Shown here piece by piece: positions 11,534 through 20,107 of a DNA stretch of 24,080 bases. This DNA is from Heterostelium multicystogenum (lineage: Eukaryota > Evosea > Eumycetozoa > Acytosteliales > Acytosteliaceae), in contig RCNN01000457.1 of assembly GCA_003667245.1 (NCBI GenBank), forward strand, positions 1 through 24,080, written 5' to 3'. The translations under genes and the position numbers were made by a program. Each line of letters opens with the position of its first letter. Positions within the stretch are counted from its first letter, which is position 1. The notes under the pieces are model-generated. The model saw only the letters and a list, made by a program, of their open reading frames with translations, did not search any database and was not told where the DNA came from.

Positions 11534-12811
11534 GTGAGCCAACACGTCCGCCATTTCTCCGGCACCACCCGTTTTGCCGCCATCGGTTTGAGCAGCCTGG
11601 CCTTTACCCTCCCCGCCACCGCCTCGGCAGAAGGCTTCATCGATGACGCCGCCGCCACGCTCAACCTGCGCAACGCCTACTTCAACCGCAACTTCACCAA
11701 CCCCGCCTACCCCCAGGGCAAGGCCGAGGAGTGGACGCAAAACTTCATTCTCGATGCCAGGTCCGGCTTCACCCAAGGCACCGTCGGTTTCGGCCTGGAC
11801 GTGCTGGGCCTGTACTCGCAGAAACTCGACGGCGGCAAAAGGTACCGCCGGCACCCAACTGCTGCCGACCCGCAGCGATGGCCGCCCTGCCGATAACTTC
11901 GGGCGCCTGGGCGTGGCGCTGAAAACCAAAGCTGTCGAACACCGAATTGAAAGTCGGCGAATGGATGCCGGTACTTGCCGATCCTGCGCTCGGATGACGG
12001 CCGCTCACTGCCGCAAACGTTCCGCGGCGGCCAGGTAACGTCCAGGGAAATCGCCGGCCTGACTTTGTATGGCGGCCAGTTCCGCGGCAACAGCCCGCGC
12101 AACGACGCGAGCATGGATGACATGTTCCTCAACGGCAAAGCCGCATTCACCTCGGACCGCTTCAACTTCGGCGGCGGCGAATACACCTTCAACGACAAGC
12201 GCACCCAGGTTGGCGTGTGGTAACGCCGAACTCAGTGACATCTACCAGCAACAGTATTTCAACCTGACCCACAGCCAGCCCGTGGGGCGACTGGACCCTG
12301 GGCGCCAACCTCGGGTTCTTCACCGGCAAGGAAGACGGCAAGGCCCTGGCCGGCGACCTCGACAACAAAACCGCGTTCGCACCTGCTCTCGGCCAAATAC
12401 AAAGGCAACAGCTTCTATATCGGCCTGCAGAAACTCACACCGGCGACAGCGCCTGGATGCGGGTCAACGGCACCAGCGGCGGCACCCTGGCCAACGACAG
12501 CTACAACGCCAGCTACGACAACGCCAAGGAAAAATCCTGGCAGGTGCGGCACGACTTCAACTTCGTGGTACTGGGCATTCCCCGGGTTGACCATGATGAA
12601 CCGCTACATCAGTGGCGATAACGTGCACACCGGGGCGATCACCAATGGCAAGGAGTGGGGCCGTGAGTCGGAACTGGCCTACACGGTACAAAGCGGTCCA
12701 CTGCGGGACCTGAATGTGCGCTGGCGCAACGCAACGATGCGCCGGGATTTCAGTACCAACGAGTTTGATGAAAACCGGATATTCATCAGTTACCCGCTGT
12801 CGTTGTTATAG
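11534..12811 (+). CDS. OprD-family outer-membrane porin (probably for uronates or aldarates)
   Basis: This is a substrate-specific 18-strand beta-barrel porin of the Pseudomonas OprD family, about 425 residues. The start is GTG at 11534 after AGGGAG. A signal peptide ends at ATASA, and the mature start EGFIDDAAATLNLRNAYFNR is the family hallmark. Other blocks include EWTQNFILDARSGFTQGTVG, GVALKTK-SNTELKVGEWMP, LRSDDGRSLPQTFRGGQVTS, AELSDIYQQQYFNLTH and the C-terminal strand ENRIFISYPLSLL. About eight frame changes lie near 11840, 11930, 11968, 12222, 12290, 12380, 12437 and 12583. Its promoter and operator match those of udh, so uptake of galacturonate, glucuronate or their oxidised forms is inferred from context rather than from the protein. 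Confidence 0.9.
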
Positions 12812-12838
12812 CGGTTTACAAACAACCGGAAAGGCTTT

Positions 12839-12982
12839 TGTGGCGGGGAGCTTGCTGTGGGGAGAGATTGCTGTGGGGAGGTAGATTGCTGTGGCGAGGG
12901 AGCTTGCTCCCGCTGGCTGCGCAGCGGCCCCAAAATCTTGGGAGCGCTTCGCACTCCAGCGGGAGCAAGCTCCCTCGCCACA
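12839..12982. repeat. REP pair (GAGGGAGCTTGCTCCC family) with tandemly amplified left half-unit
   Basis: A perfect 27-base inverted repeat (12890-12916 and 12956-12982, beginning TGTGGCGAGGGAGCTTGC) forms the core. To its left, three degenerate direct copies of the first 16-18 bases stand in tandem: 12839-12855, 12856-12871 and 12872-12889. The loop contains a smaller palindrome, GCTGCGCAGC. It lies between the porin gene and the udh promoter and may terminate porin transcription. Confidence 0.85.
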
Positions 12983-13022
12983 GGACAGCGATGAGCCTCT
13001 ATCAACTTCGACCAATAGTGCG

Positions 13023-13052
13023 TTGACAAGTGTAGGAAACCCTAAGGATACT
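13023..13052 (+). promoter_or_regulatory. Sigma70-like promoter of the udh operon
   Basis: TTGACA (13023-13028) is followed by an 18-base spacer and GATACT (13047-13052). The layout mirrors the porin promoter, with the operator-like motif starting about ten bases after the -10 box. Confidence 0.55.
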
Positions 13053-13060
13053 TCGGATCA

Positions 13061-13080
13061 GTCATACGACAACCTACAAC
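13061..13080. promoter_or_regulatory. Candidate GntR-type operator, udh copy
   Basis: TCATACGACAACCTACAAC (13062-13080) shares TNNTACGACAACNTANAAC with the porin site, and GTCAT-ACG-ACAAC is a weaker form of the same inverted repeat. It lies just after the -10 box and 15 bases before the udh start codon. Confidence 0.55.
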
Positions 13081-13095
13081 AATAACGGGATCACC

Positions 13096-13920
13096 ATGAC
13101 CACCACAACCGCCCCTACCCCGTTCAACCGCTTGCTGCTCACCGGTGCCGCCGGTGGCCTGGGCAAAGTCTTGCGCGAACGCCTGCGTCCTTACGCCAAG
13201 GTTACTGCGCCTGTCGGATATCGCCGACATGGCCCCGGCCGCTGACGACAGCGAAGAAGTATTGCCTTGCGATCTTTCCGACAAACAAGCCGTGCACCAA
13301 CTGGTGGAAGGCGTCGATGCGATCCTGCATTTCGGCGGCGTATCGGTGGAACGCTCGTTCGAGGAAGTGCTGGGCGCGAAACATCTGCGGGATCTTCCAC
13401 ATCTATGAAGCGGCGCGTCGCCATGGGGTCAAGCGCGTCATCTTCGCCAGCTCCAACCACGTGATCGGCTTCTACAAGCAGGACGAAGCCCTCGACGCCC
13501 ACTCCCCGCGCCGCCCCGACAGTTACTACGGGCTGTCCAAAATCCTACGGCGAGGACATGGCCAGTTTCTACTTCGATCGCTACGGCATCGAGACCGTCA
13601 GCATCCGCATCGGCTCCTCGTTCCCGGAACCCCAGAACCGCCGGATGATGCACACCTGGCTGAGCTTCGACGACCTCACCCAACTGCTCGAACGCTCGCT
13701 GTACACACCGAATGTCGGGCATACCGTGGTCTACGGCATGTCGGATAACCTCGATGTGTGGTGGGACAACCGCTTCGCCGCGCACCTGGGCTTCACCCCG
13801 CGGGACTCTTCCGAAGTATTCCGCAAACAGGTGGAAGCCCAGCCGATGCCCGCTGCCGACGACCCGGCGCGGGTGTACCAGGGTGGCGCGTTTTGCGCCG
13901 CCGGCCCGTTCGGTGACTGA
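13096..13920 (+). CDS. udh: Uronate dehydrogenase (NAD-dependent)
   Basis: Udh oxidises D-galacturonate or D-glucuronate at C1 with NAD+ to the aldarolactone, the first step of the oxidative hexuronate pathway. It is a short-chain dehydrogenase of the extended type, about 274 residues. The nucleotide-binding loop is LLTGAAGGLGKVLRERL near residue 15. The catalytic Tyr-Lys pair lies in DSYYGLSK, with the upstream Ser in FASSNHVIGFYKQ. Other blocks agree closely with the Pseudomonas Udh sequences I recall: ILHFGGVSVERSFEEVLG, RYGIETVSIRIGSSFPEPQN, NLDVWWDNRFAAHLGF and the end VYQGGAFCAAGPFGD. Frame changes sit near 13203, 13387 and 13543. It leads an operon with the lactonase and TRAP genes. 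Confidence 0.95.
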
Positions 13921-13945
13921 CCACAGACCAACCCAAGGGAAATGA

Positions 13946-14830
13946 GTGGCCATGCAAGCAGAACTGATTGTCGACGCCCGCAACGCCGTGGGTGAATGCC
14001 CGGTGTGGGTACCCGGGGAAAACGCCCTGTACTGGGTGGATATTCCCACAGGCGAACTGCAACGCTGGAACGCCACCAGCGGCCAGGCGCAGGCCTGGAA
14101 AAGCTCCGCAGATGCTCGCCTGCATCGCCCGCACCTCGGCGGGCGATTGGGTTGCGGGCATGCAAACCGGGTTTTTCCGGCTGACGCCCCACAACGATGG
14201 CAGGCTCGACACTGCGCCCCTGGCCAGCGTCGAGCACGCCCGCCCGGACATGCGCCTGAACGATGGCCGCTGTGATCGCCAGGGCCGGTTCTGGGCCGGC
14301 AGGCATGGTGCTGAACATGGCCGAGAATGCGGCCGACGGTGCACTGTACCGCTACGAAACAGGCCGGGCGGTTCACACCGCACTCAACGGTTTCATCACC
14401 CCCAACGGCCTGGCCTTCAGCCCGGACGGGCGCACGATGTACCTCTCGGATTCGCACCCGTTGGTCCAGCAGGTCTGGGCCTTCGACTACGACATCGACA
14501 GCGGCACGCCGTCCAATCGGCGGCTGTTTGTGGATATGCACCAGTTCCTCGGCCGCCCCGACGGAGCCGCCGTGGATGCCGAAGGTTGCTACTGGATCTG
14601 CGCCAACGATGCCGGGCTGATCCACCGCTTTTACCCCCGACGGCCGTCTCGACCGCTCACTGGCCGTGCCGGTGAAAAAACCCACCATGTGCGCCTTCGG
14701 TGGCAACCGCCTGGACACCCTGTTCGTCACCTCGATCCGCGACGACCACAGTGCCCAGTCGCTGGCCGGCGGCGTGTTTGCCCTCAACCCCGGGGTCACC
14801 GGATTGCCGGAGCCGACCTTCATCCTCTAG
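13946..14830 (+). CDS. SMP-30/gluconolactonase-family aldarolactonase
   Basis: This six-bladed beta-propeller metal-dependent lactonase of about 293 residues probably hydrolyses the galactaro- or glucarolactone made by Udh to the open aldarate. The expected metal ligands are present: Glu in VGECPVW (near residue 17), Asn in FITPNGLAFSPDGRTMYLSD and Asp in GRPDGAAVDAEGCYWICAND. A further family block is MCAFGGNRLDTLFVTS. Frame changes occur near 14103, 14300 and 14637. The start could be GTG 13946, five bases after AAGGGA, or ATG 13952; I prefer the GTG for its ribosome-site spacing, but only weakly. It follows udh by 25 bases and ends with TAG at 14828-14830. The exact lactone is inferred from the neighbours. 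Confidence 0.87.
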
Positions 14831-14881
14831 CTGCATCGCTGTGCCTTGAATAAAACAATAACAAGACTGGAGAGACACCCC

Positions 14882-15858
14882 ATGGACTTCAAACGCACTT
14901 TGCTCCTCGCCGCACTCCCCTTCACCTTCGTCTTCGCCGGTGCCGCCCACGCGCTGGAAATCAAATTCGCCCGACATCCACCCCGCCGGCTACCCCACCG
15001 TCGTCGCCGAAGAACAGCTGGGTAAAAACCCTGGTGGCCCAAAGCAACGGCGGCCTGACCTTCAAGATGTTCCCCGGCGGCGTGCTGGGCTCGGAAAAGG
15101 AAGTGGTGGAACAGGCCCAGGTCGGCGCGATTCCAGATGGCCCGGGTCAGCCTCGGCATCGTCGGCCCGGTAGTGCCGGACGTGAACGTGTTCAACATGC
15201 CGTTCGTGTTCCGCGACCAGGTGCATATGCGCAAGGTCATCGACGGCGAGATCGGCGATGAAATCCTCGCCAAGATCACCGACTCCGAATTCAACCTGGT
15301 GGCGCTGGCCTGGATGGACGGCGGCACGCGCAACCTCTACACCAAGAAACCGGTGCGCAAGATCGAAGACCTCAAGGGCATGAAGATCCGCGTGCAGGGC
15401 AACCCGATCTTCATCGAAACCATCAACGCCATGGGCGGCAACGGCATTGCCATGGACACCGGCGAGATCTTCAGCGCCCTGCAGACCGGCGTGATTGACG
15501 GCGCGGAAAACAACCCGCCCACCCTGCTGGAACACAACCACTACCAGAACGCCAAGTTCTACAGCCTGACCGGCCACCTGATTCTGCCCGAGCCCATCGT
15601 GATGTCGAAAATCACCTGGAACAAGCTCACCCCCGAGCAACAGGTGCTGGTGAAGAACACCGCCAAGGCCGCGCAGATCCAGGAGCGCGAGCTGTGGGAC
15701 GCCAAGTCTGCCAGCAGTGAAAGCCAAGCTCAAGGCCGCCGGTGTGGAGTTCATCGACATCGACAAAAAACCGTTCTATGAGGCCACCGCTTCGATCCGC
15801 GACAAGTACGGCGCGCCTTACGCCGAACCTGATCAAGCGCATCGAAGCCGTCGAGTAA
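14882..15858 (+). CDS. TRAP transporter periplasmic solute-binding protein (DctP type), probably uronate-specific
   Basis: This periplasmic receptor of a sodium-coupled TRAP system has about 325 residues. The signal peptide is MDFKRTLLLAALPFTFVFAG ending in AHA. Family blocks include ADIHPAGYPTVVAEE, FPGGVLGSEKEVVEQAQVGA, LGIVGPVVPDVNVFNMPFVF and DLKGMKIRVQG, which carries the conserved Arg that holds the ligand carboxylate. SALQTGVIDGAENNPPTLLE follows. Frame changes are near 14970, 15023, 15133, 15717 and 15828. A GGAGAG ribosome site precedes the ATG. It stands between the lactonase and the membrane subunits, so D-galacturonate or D-glucuronate is the likely ligand; an aldarate is also possible. 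Confidence 0.93.
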
Positions 15859-15925
15859 CCCTCCTTCCCCTCATAGATAAGGCCCGGCGCGGTCGGCATC
15901 GACGCGCCCGGTTACGGTGAACGCC

Positions 15926-16455
15926 ATGAAGAATTTACTGCTGCGCATCAACGACCGCATTTACATGAGCTGCATCTGGATCGCCGGCCTCGCCGTTCTC
16001 GGCGTCGCGCTGATCATTCCCTGGGGCATCTTCGCCCGCTACGTACTCGGCACCGGCTCCAGTTGGCCGGAACCCACCGCCATCCTGCTGATGCTGGTGT
16101 TCACCTTTGTCGGCGCCGCCGCCAGCTACCGCGCCGGGGCGCACATGTCGGTGGCCATGGTCACCGACCGCCTGCCGCCCGGCCAACGCCGAATCGTCGG
16201 CATCGTCTCGCAATTGCTGATGGCAACCATCTGCCTGTTCATGACGATTTGGGGCAGCAAATTGTGCCTGTCGACCTGGAACCAGTTCATGAGCGCCATG
16301 CCGACCTTGCGCGGGTGGGCATCACCTATATGCCGATCCCGATCGGTGGCTTGCTGACCCTGGTTTTTGTGCTGGAAAAACTCCTGCTGGGTGACCAGAG
16401 CAACCGTCGGGTCGTGCGCTTCGACCTGGTTGAAGAAAGTGAAGGGGCTGCCTGA
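15926..16455 (+). CDS. TRAP transporter small permease (DctQ type)
   Basis: This is the four-helix inner-membrane subunit that partners the large permease, about 176 residues. Hydrophobic segments are visible as SCIWIAGLAVLGVALIIPWG, PTAILLMLVFTFVGAAASYR, IVSQLLMATICLFMTIWG and YMPIPIGGLLTLVFVLEKLL. The motifs FARYVLGTGSSWPE and GAHMSVAMVTDRLP are typical of DctQ. One frame change lies near 16312. I choose ATG 15926, after GGTGA, over GTG 15917, which lacks a ribosome site. The stop TGA immediately abuts the ATG of the large permease. Confidence 0.92.
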
Positions 16456-17743
16456 ATGGACGCATTTGATTCTGTTGGGCAGCTTTATCGCCCTGATCCT
16501 GATTGGCATGCCGGTGGCCTACGCCCTGGGGCTTTCTGCGCTGATCGGCGCGTGGTGGATCGACATTCCGTTCCAGGCCCTGATGATTCAGGTGGCCGGC
16601 GGGGTGAAACAAGTTTTTCGCTGATGGCGATTCCGTTCTTCGTGCTGGCCGGGGCGATCATGGCCGAGGGCGGCATGTCGCGCCGGCTGGTGGCGTTTGC
16701 CGGGGTGCTGGTGGGCTTTGTGCGCGGCGGCCTGTCCCTGGTGAACATCATGGCCTCGACGTTTTTTGGCGCGATCTCCGGCTCGTCGGTGGCCGATACG
16801 GCGTCTGTCGGTTCGGTGCTGATTCCGGAAATGGAACGCCAGGGCTATCCCCGTGAATTCGCCACCGCCGTCACCGTGAGCGGCTCGGTACAAGCCTTGC
16901 TGACGCCTCCCAGCCACAACTCGGTGCTCTACTCCCTGGCGGCGGGCGGCACCGTGCCCCATCGCCTCGCTGTTCATGGCCGGCGTGGTCCCGGGCCTGC
17001 TGATGAGCGCCTGCCTGATGGTGCTGTGCCTGATCTTCGCGAAAAAAGCGCAACTACCCCAAAGGCGAAGTGATCCCCCTGAAACAGGCACTGAAAATCT
17101 GCGCCGACGCATTGTGGGGCCTGATGGCCATGGGTGATCATTCTTGGCGGGATTCTGTCGGGCATCTTCACCGCCACCGAGTCGGCGGCGATTGCGGTGT
17201 TGTGGGCGTTCTTCGTGACCATGTTCATCTACCGCGACTACAAATGGAGCGAGCTGCCCAAGCTGATGCACCGCACGGTGCGCACGATCTCCATCGTGAT
17301 GATCCTGATCGCGTTCGCCGCCAGCTTCGGCTACATCATGACCCTGATGCAGATCCCGGCGAAGATCACCACGATGTTCCTGACCCTGTCGGACAACCGC
17401 TACGTGATCCTGATGTGCATCAACGCCATGCTGCTGTTGCTGGGTACGGTGATGGACATGGCGCCGCTGATTTTGATCCTCACGCCGATTTTGCTGCCGG
17501 TGATCCTGGGGATTGGCGTCGACCCGGTGCACTTCGGCATGATCATGCTGGTGAACCTGGGGATCGGCCTGATCACCCCGCCGGTGGGTGCGGTGTTGTT
17601 TGTGGGGGCGGCGGTGGGCAAAGTCAGCATCGAGAAGACCGTGAAGGCGTTGCTGCCGTTTTATGGCGTGCTGTTTTTTGGTGCTGATGGCCGTGACCTA
17701 CATTCCGGCGTTGTCGTTGTGGTTGCCGGGGTTGGTGTTATAA
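16456..17743 (+). CDS. TRAP transporter large permease (DctM type)
   Basis: This is the main translocation subunit of the TRAP system, with around a dozen hydrophobic segments and about 428 residues. Recognisable parts are the first helix (LLGSFIALILIGMPVAYALG), MAIPFFVLAGAIMAEGGMS, STFFGAISGSSVADTASVGS, ILGGILSGIFTATESAAIAV, LLLLGTVMDMAPLILILTPI and GLITPPVGAVLFVGAAV, all characteristic of DctM. The end reads VTYIPALSLWLPGLVL. Frame changes occur near 16470, 16612, 16957, 17045, 17141 and 17680. The gene begins directly after the DctQ stop, giving translational coupling. A REP array follows 14 bases after the stop. Confidence 0.93.
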
Positions 17744-17756
17744 GCCCCACACTGCG

Positions 17757-17923
17757 TGTAGCGAGGGAGCTATTGTGGAGAGGGAGCTGCTGTGGCAAGG
17801 GAGCTTGGTGTGGAGAGGGAGCTTTTCTGTGGCGAGGGAGCTTGCTCCCGCTGGAGTGCGAAGCGCTCTCGCTTTTTTGGGGGCGCTCCGCAGCCCATCG
17901 GGAGCAAGCTCCCTCGCCCACAC
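17757..17923. repeat. REP pair (GAGGGAGCTTGCTCCC family) with four tandem left half-units
   Basis: The core is an inverted repeat with left arm 17828-17854 and right arm ending at 17923 (a few mismatches). Preceding it are four direct, imperfect copies of TGTGG(C/A)GAGGGAGCT-like half-units at 17757-17773, 17774-17790, 17791-17808 and 17809-17827. The layout is the same as in the element at 12839-12982. It lies between the TRAP genes and the epimerase-like gene. Confidence 0.85.
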
Positions 17924-17957
17924 AAGCATTCATCATTCAATAGGTCTGCTGACACTC

Positions 17958-18821
17958 ATGATGCTTGAACTCGAAGACAACCTGACCCACCTGACGCTGG
18001 CGCCAGCGTTGGGCGGGAGTATCGTCAACTGGACAGTACGCAGCAGCGGCCAGCCCTTGCTACGCCACACCGATCAACAGTCGCTGGCCAGCGGCCTGCC
18101 GGGGAAGCTTGCGTGCTTCCCGCTGGCGCCCTGGTCGAACCGGGTTTGCCGAAGGTGGCTTTGATAACCCATCAGGGTGGTTGGGACTTGAGCCCAACAG
18201 CCCGCTGGACCCGCTGCCAATTCATGGCAGTGCCTGGCAAACAGGTGTGGCAGGTGGTCAGCCAGACGTCAGACGAAGTGGTGTTGCAACTGGACAGCAG
18301 CACACCCTTTGCGTATCGCGCCGAGCAGCGAGTTCAGTTGAAGGGCGGCAAGTTGAGCATCACCTTGCGCGTCACGCACCTGGCGGAAACGGCGACGTGG
18401 CATGGGCTGGGATTGCATCCGTATCTACCCCGCAGGCCGGGCACGCAATTGCAGGCAAAGGCTTCGCAGGTATGGATGAGTGATGCGGCGAAATTGCCGA
18501 CAGGCCTGGCTGCCGTGCCCGCCGAGTGGGATTTTCAACACCCAGAATCGTTGCCCGAGACACTGGTGGACAACGGTTTTTGCCAGTGGGACGGGCGCTG
18601 CGTCATCCAGCAGCCAGACCTGGGTTACACCCTGGAATGCCAGGCCACCGGCAGCGACTATTACCTGCTGTATTGCCCGCCGGGGCTGGATTTTTTCTGC
18701 TTCGAGCCGGTGAGTCATCCGGTGAATGCCCATCACCTGCCGGGTAGGCCGGGATTGAAGCTGTTTGGAACAAGGCCAGTCGGCAGAACTCAGTTTCAGC
18801 CTGCAATACAAAACCCTCTAA
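17958..18821 (+). CDS. Aldose 1-epimerase (mutarotase)-like protein
   Basis: This galactose-mutarotase superfamily protein has about 287 residues. The N-terminus reads LTLAPALGGSIVNWTVRSSG and CFPLAPWSNRI. The proposed catalytic residues are the His in LPIHGSAWQ and in WHGLGLHPYLPR, and the Glu in FFCFEPVSHPVNAHH; all three are where the family expects them. Frame changes occur near 18147, 18241 and 18770; I take the C-terminus as SFSLQYKTL with TAA at 18819-18821. Two ATG codons in tandem (17958, 17961) are possible starts and neither has a strong ribosome site. Being downstream of the uronate TRAP genes, it may interconvert uronate anomers for Udh, but this is inference. The REP array between them could uncouple its expression. 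Confidence 0.87.
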
Positions 18822-18835
18822 CAACACAAAACCCA

Positions 18836-18925
18836 TGTGGGAGCGGGCTTGCTCGCGAATGCGGTGGATCAGTCAACACATCTGCGACTGACACTCCGCA
18901 TTTCGCGAGCAAGCCCGCTCCCACA
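18836..18925. repeat. Paired REP element (GCGGGCTTGCTCGCGAA family), copy 4
   Basis: Two head-outward inverted units (TGTGGGAGCGGGCTTG... and complement) surround a spacer of about 40 bases. The element lies between the convergent ends of the epimerase-like gene and the EmrA-like gene and is a likely shared transcription end point. Confidence 0.92.
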
Positions 18926-18945
18926 TTTTTGATCTCCATTGTGTC

Positions 18946-20107
18946 TTAGGGAGGGGTGTTTTTCAGGCGCCCCGCCGTGTCGATACTCACCCACCACCGA
19001 TAACCCCGGTCGCAGCCGTTCACTCTGCTCCTGCCCCGGATCCACGGTAATCCGCACCGGCACCCGCTGGGCGATCTTGACGAAGTTGCCGGTAGCATTG
19101 TCCGCCTGCAACAGGCTGAACTCCGACCCGGTCGCCGGGGAAATGCGCTGCACCGTGCCGTGAAACTTGCGGTGGTCCAGGGCAATCCACGGTAAAGGTC
19201 ACCGGCTGGCCAACCTGCACGTTGTCCATCTGGGTTTTCTTTCATGTTGGCGATCACCCACAGCTGGTTTCGGCACCAGCGCCATCAACTGCGCGCCGCT
19301 GTTGACGTAGGCCCCGAGGCCGCACGCCAATCTGGCCCAGTTGCCCGTCACGCGGGGCGATGATCCGGGTGTTCGACAGGTCGATACGCGCCAGCTCCAC
19401 TGCCGCATCGGCACTGGCCACCGCCGCCTCCAGCGAACCGCGATTGACGATCACTGTCTGCAAATCCTGCCGGGCGATTTCCAGGTTGGCCTGGGCCTGG
19501 GCCACGGCCGCAAATGGTTTGCGCATTGGCGGCGCGGGTCACGTCCAGCTCGCGTTTGGACACCGACCCATCGCTGATCAACTCCTCATTGCGGCGCAAA
19601 TCCGCGGTGCTTTTTGCGGGCCTGGGCCTGGCTGTCCATCAAGGCCGCCTGACGCAGCTTGATGGTCGCCTCGGCGCTGTTGCGTTGCTGCACCACATTG
19701 GCCAGGGACGCCTGCTGCACCGCCAGTTGGCGCCTGGGCCTTGATCAAGGCGCTGCTTGTAGATACGGGTCATCGAGGCGCACCAGCAAATCCCCGGCCT
19801 TGACGTACTGGAAGTCCCGTCACCGGCACTTCATAGACGTAGCCTTGCTGAGCTGCGGCCCGATGATCGTCCACCTGGCCGCGCCACGCAGGGCGTTTTC
19901 GGTGGTTTTCCACGGCGCTGCTGAAGGGCGGCAACTGCCAGGCGTAGAGCACGATCAGCACGCCGATAAATCGCAATCGCGGCAAAGCCATGGAAGAGAT
20001 GATGCGCACCGCAAGGAGCGCGGTTCGGTGGCCGGCATGCTCGGCGGCGCGGTGCCTTCCGGCGTGGAAGCGATGGCGTTGGTGGTGGTCGTCGTCGGTT
20101 CGGTCAT
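18946..20107 (-). CDS. EmrA/HlyD-family periplasmic membrane-fusion protein
   Basis: This adaptor links an inner-membrane DHA2 pump to an outer-membrane channel; about 386 residues with one N-terminal transmembrane anchor. After a cytoplasmic Thr/Ala/Pro-rich start (MTEPTTTTTNAIAS) comes the anchor FIGVLIVLYAWQLPPFSSAV, then the lipoyl-type half. The coiled-coil hairpin runs through SDGSVSKRELDVTRAANAQT and QAQANLEIARQDLQTVIVNR. NTRIIAPRDGQLGQIGVR marks the second lipoyl half. The C-terminal ISPATGSEFSLLQADNATGN is an EmrA-type signature. About nine frame changes are scattered through the gene. The ATG overlaps the stop of the upstream pump gene by four bases (ATGA), so the two are translationally coupled. 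No outer-membrane partner gene follows it. Confidence 0.9.

Noticed and set aside
12839..12910. Short tandem repeats as a possible CRISPR array (also 17757-17827)
   Set aside because: Units are 16-19 bases, directly abutting with no spacers, and are clearly derived from the adjacent REP; no cas genes are present.
13942..13951. ATG at 13942 as the lactonase start
   Set aside because: It is out of frame with the conserved N-terminus; GTG 13946 or ATG 13952 fits.
13438..14823. A 461-codon open frame on the minus strand across udh and the lactonase
   Set aside because: It is antisense to two recognisable enzymes, has no family features and is explained by strand-symmetric high-G+C codon usage.
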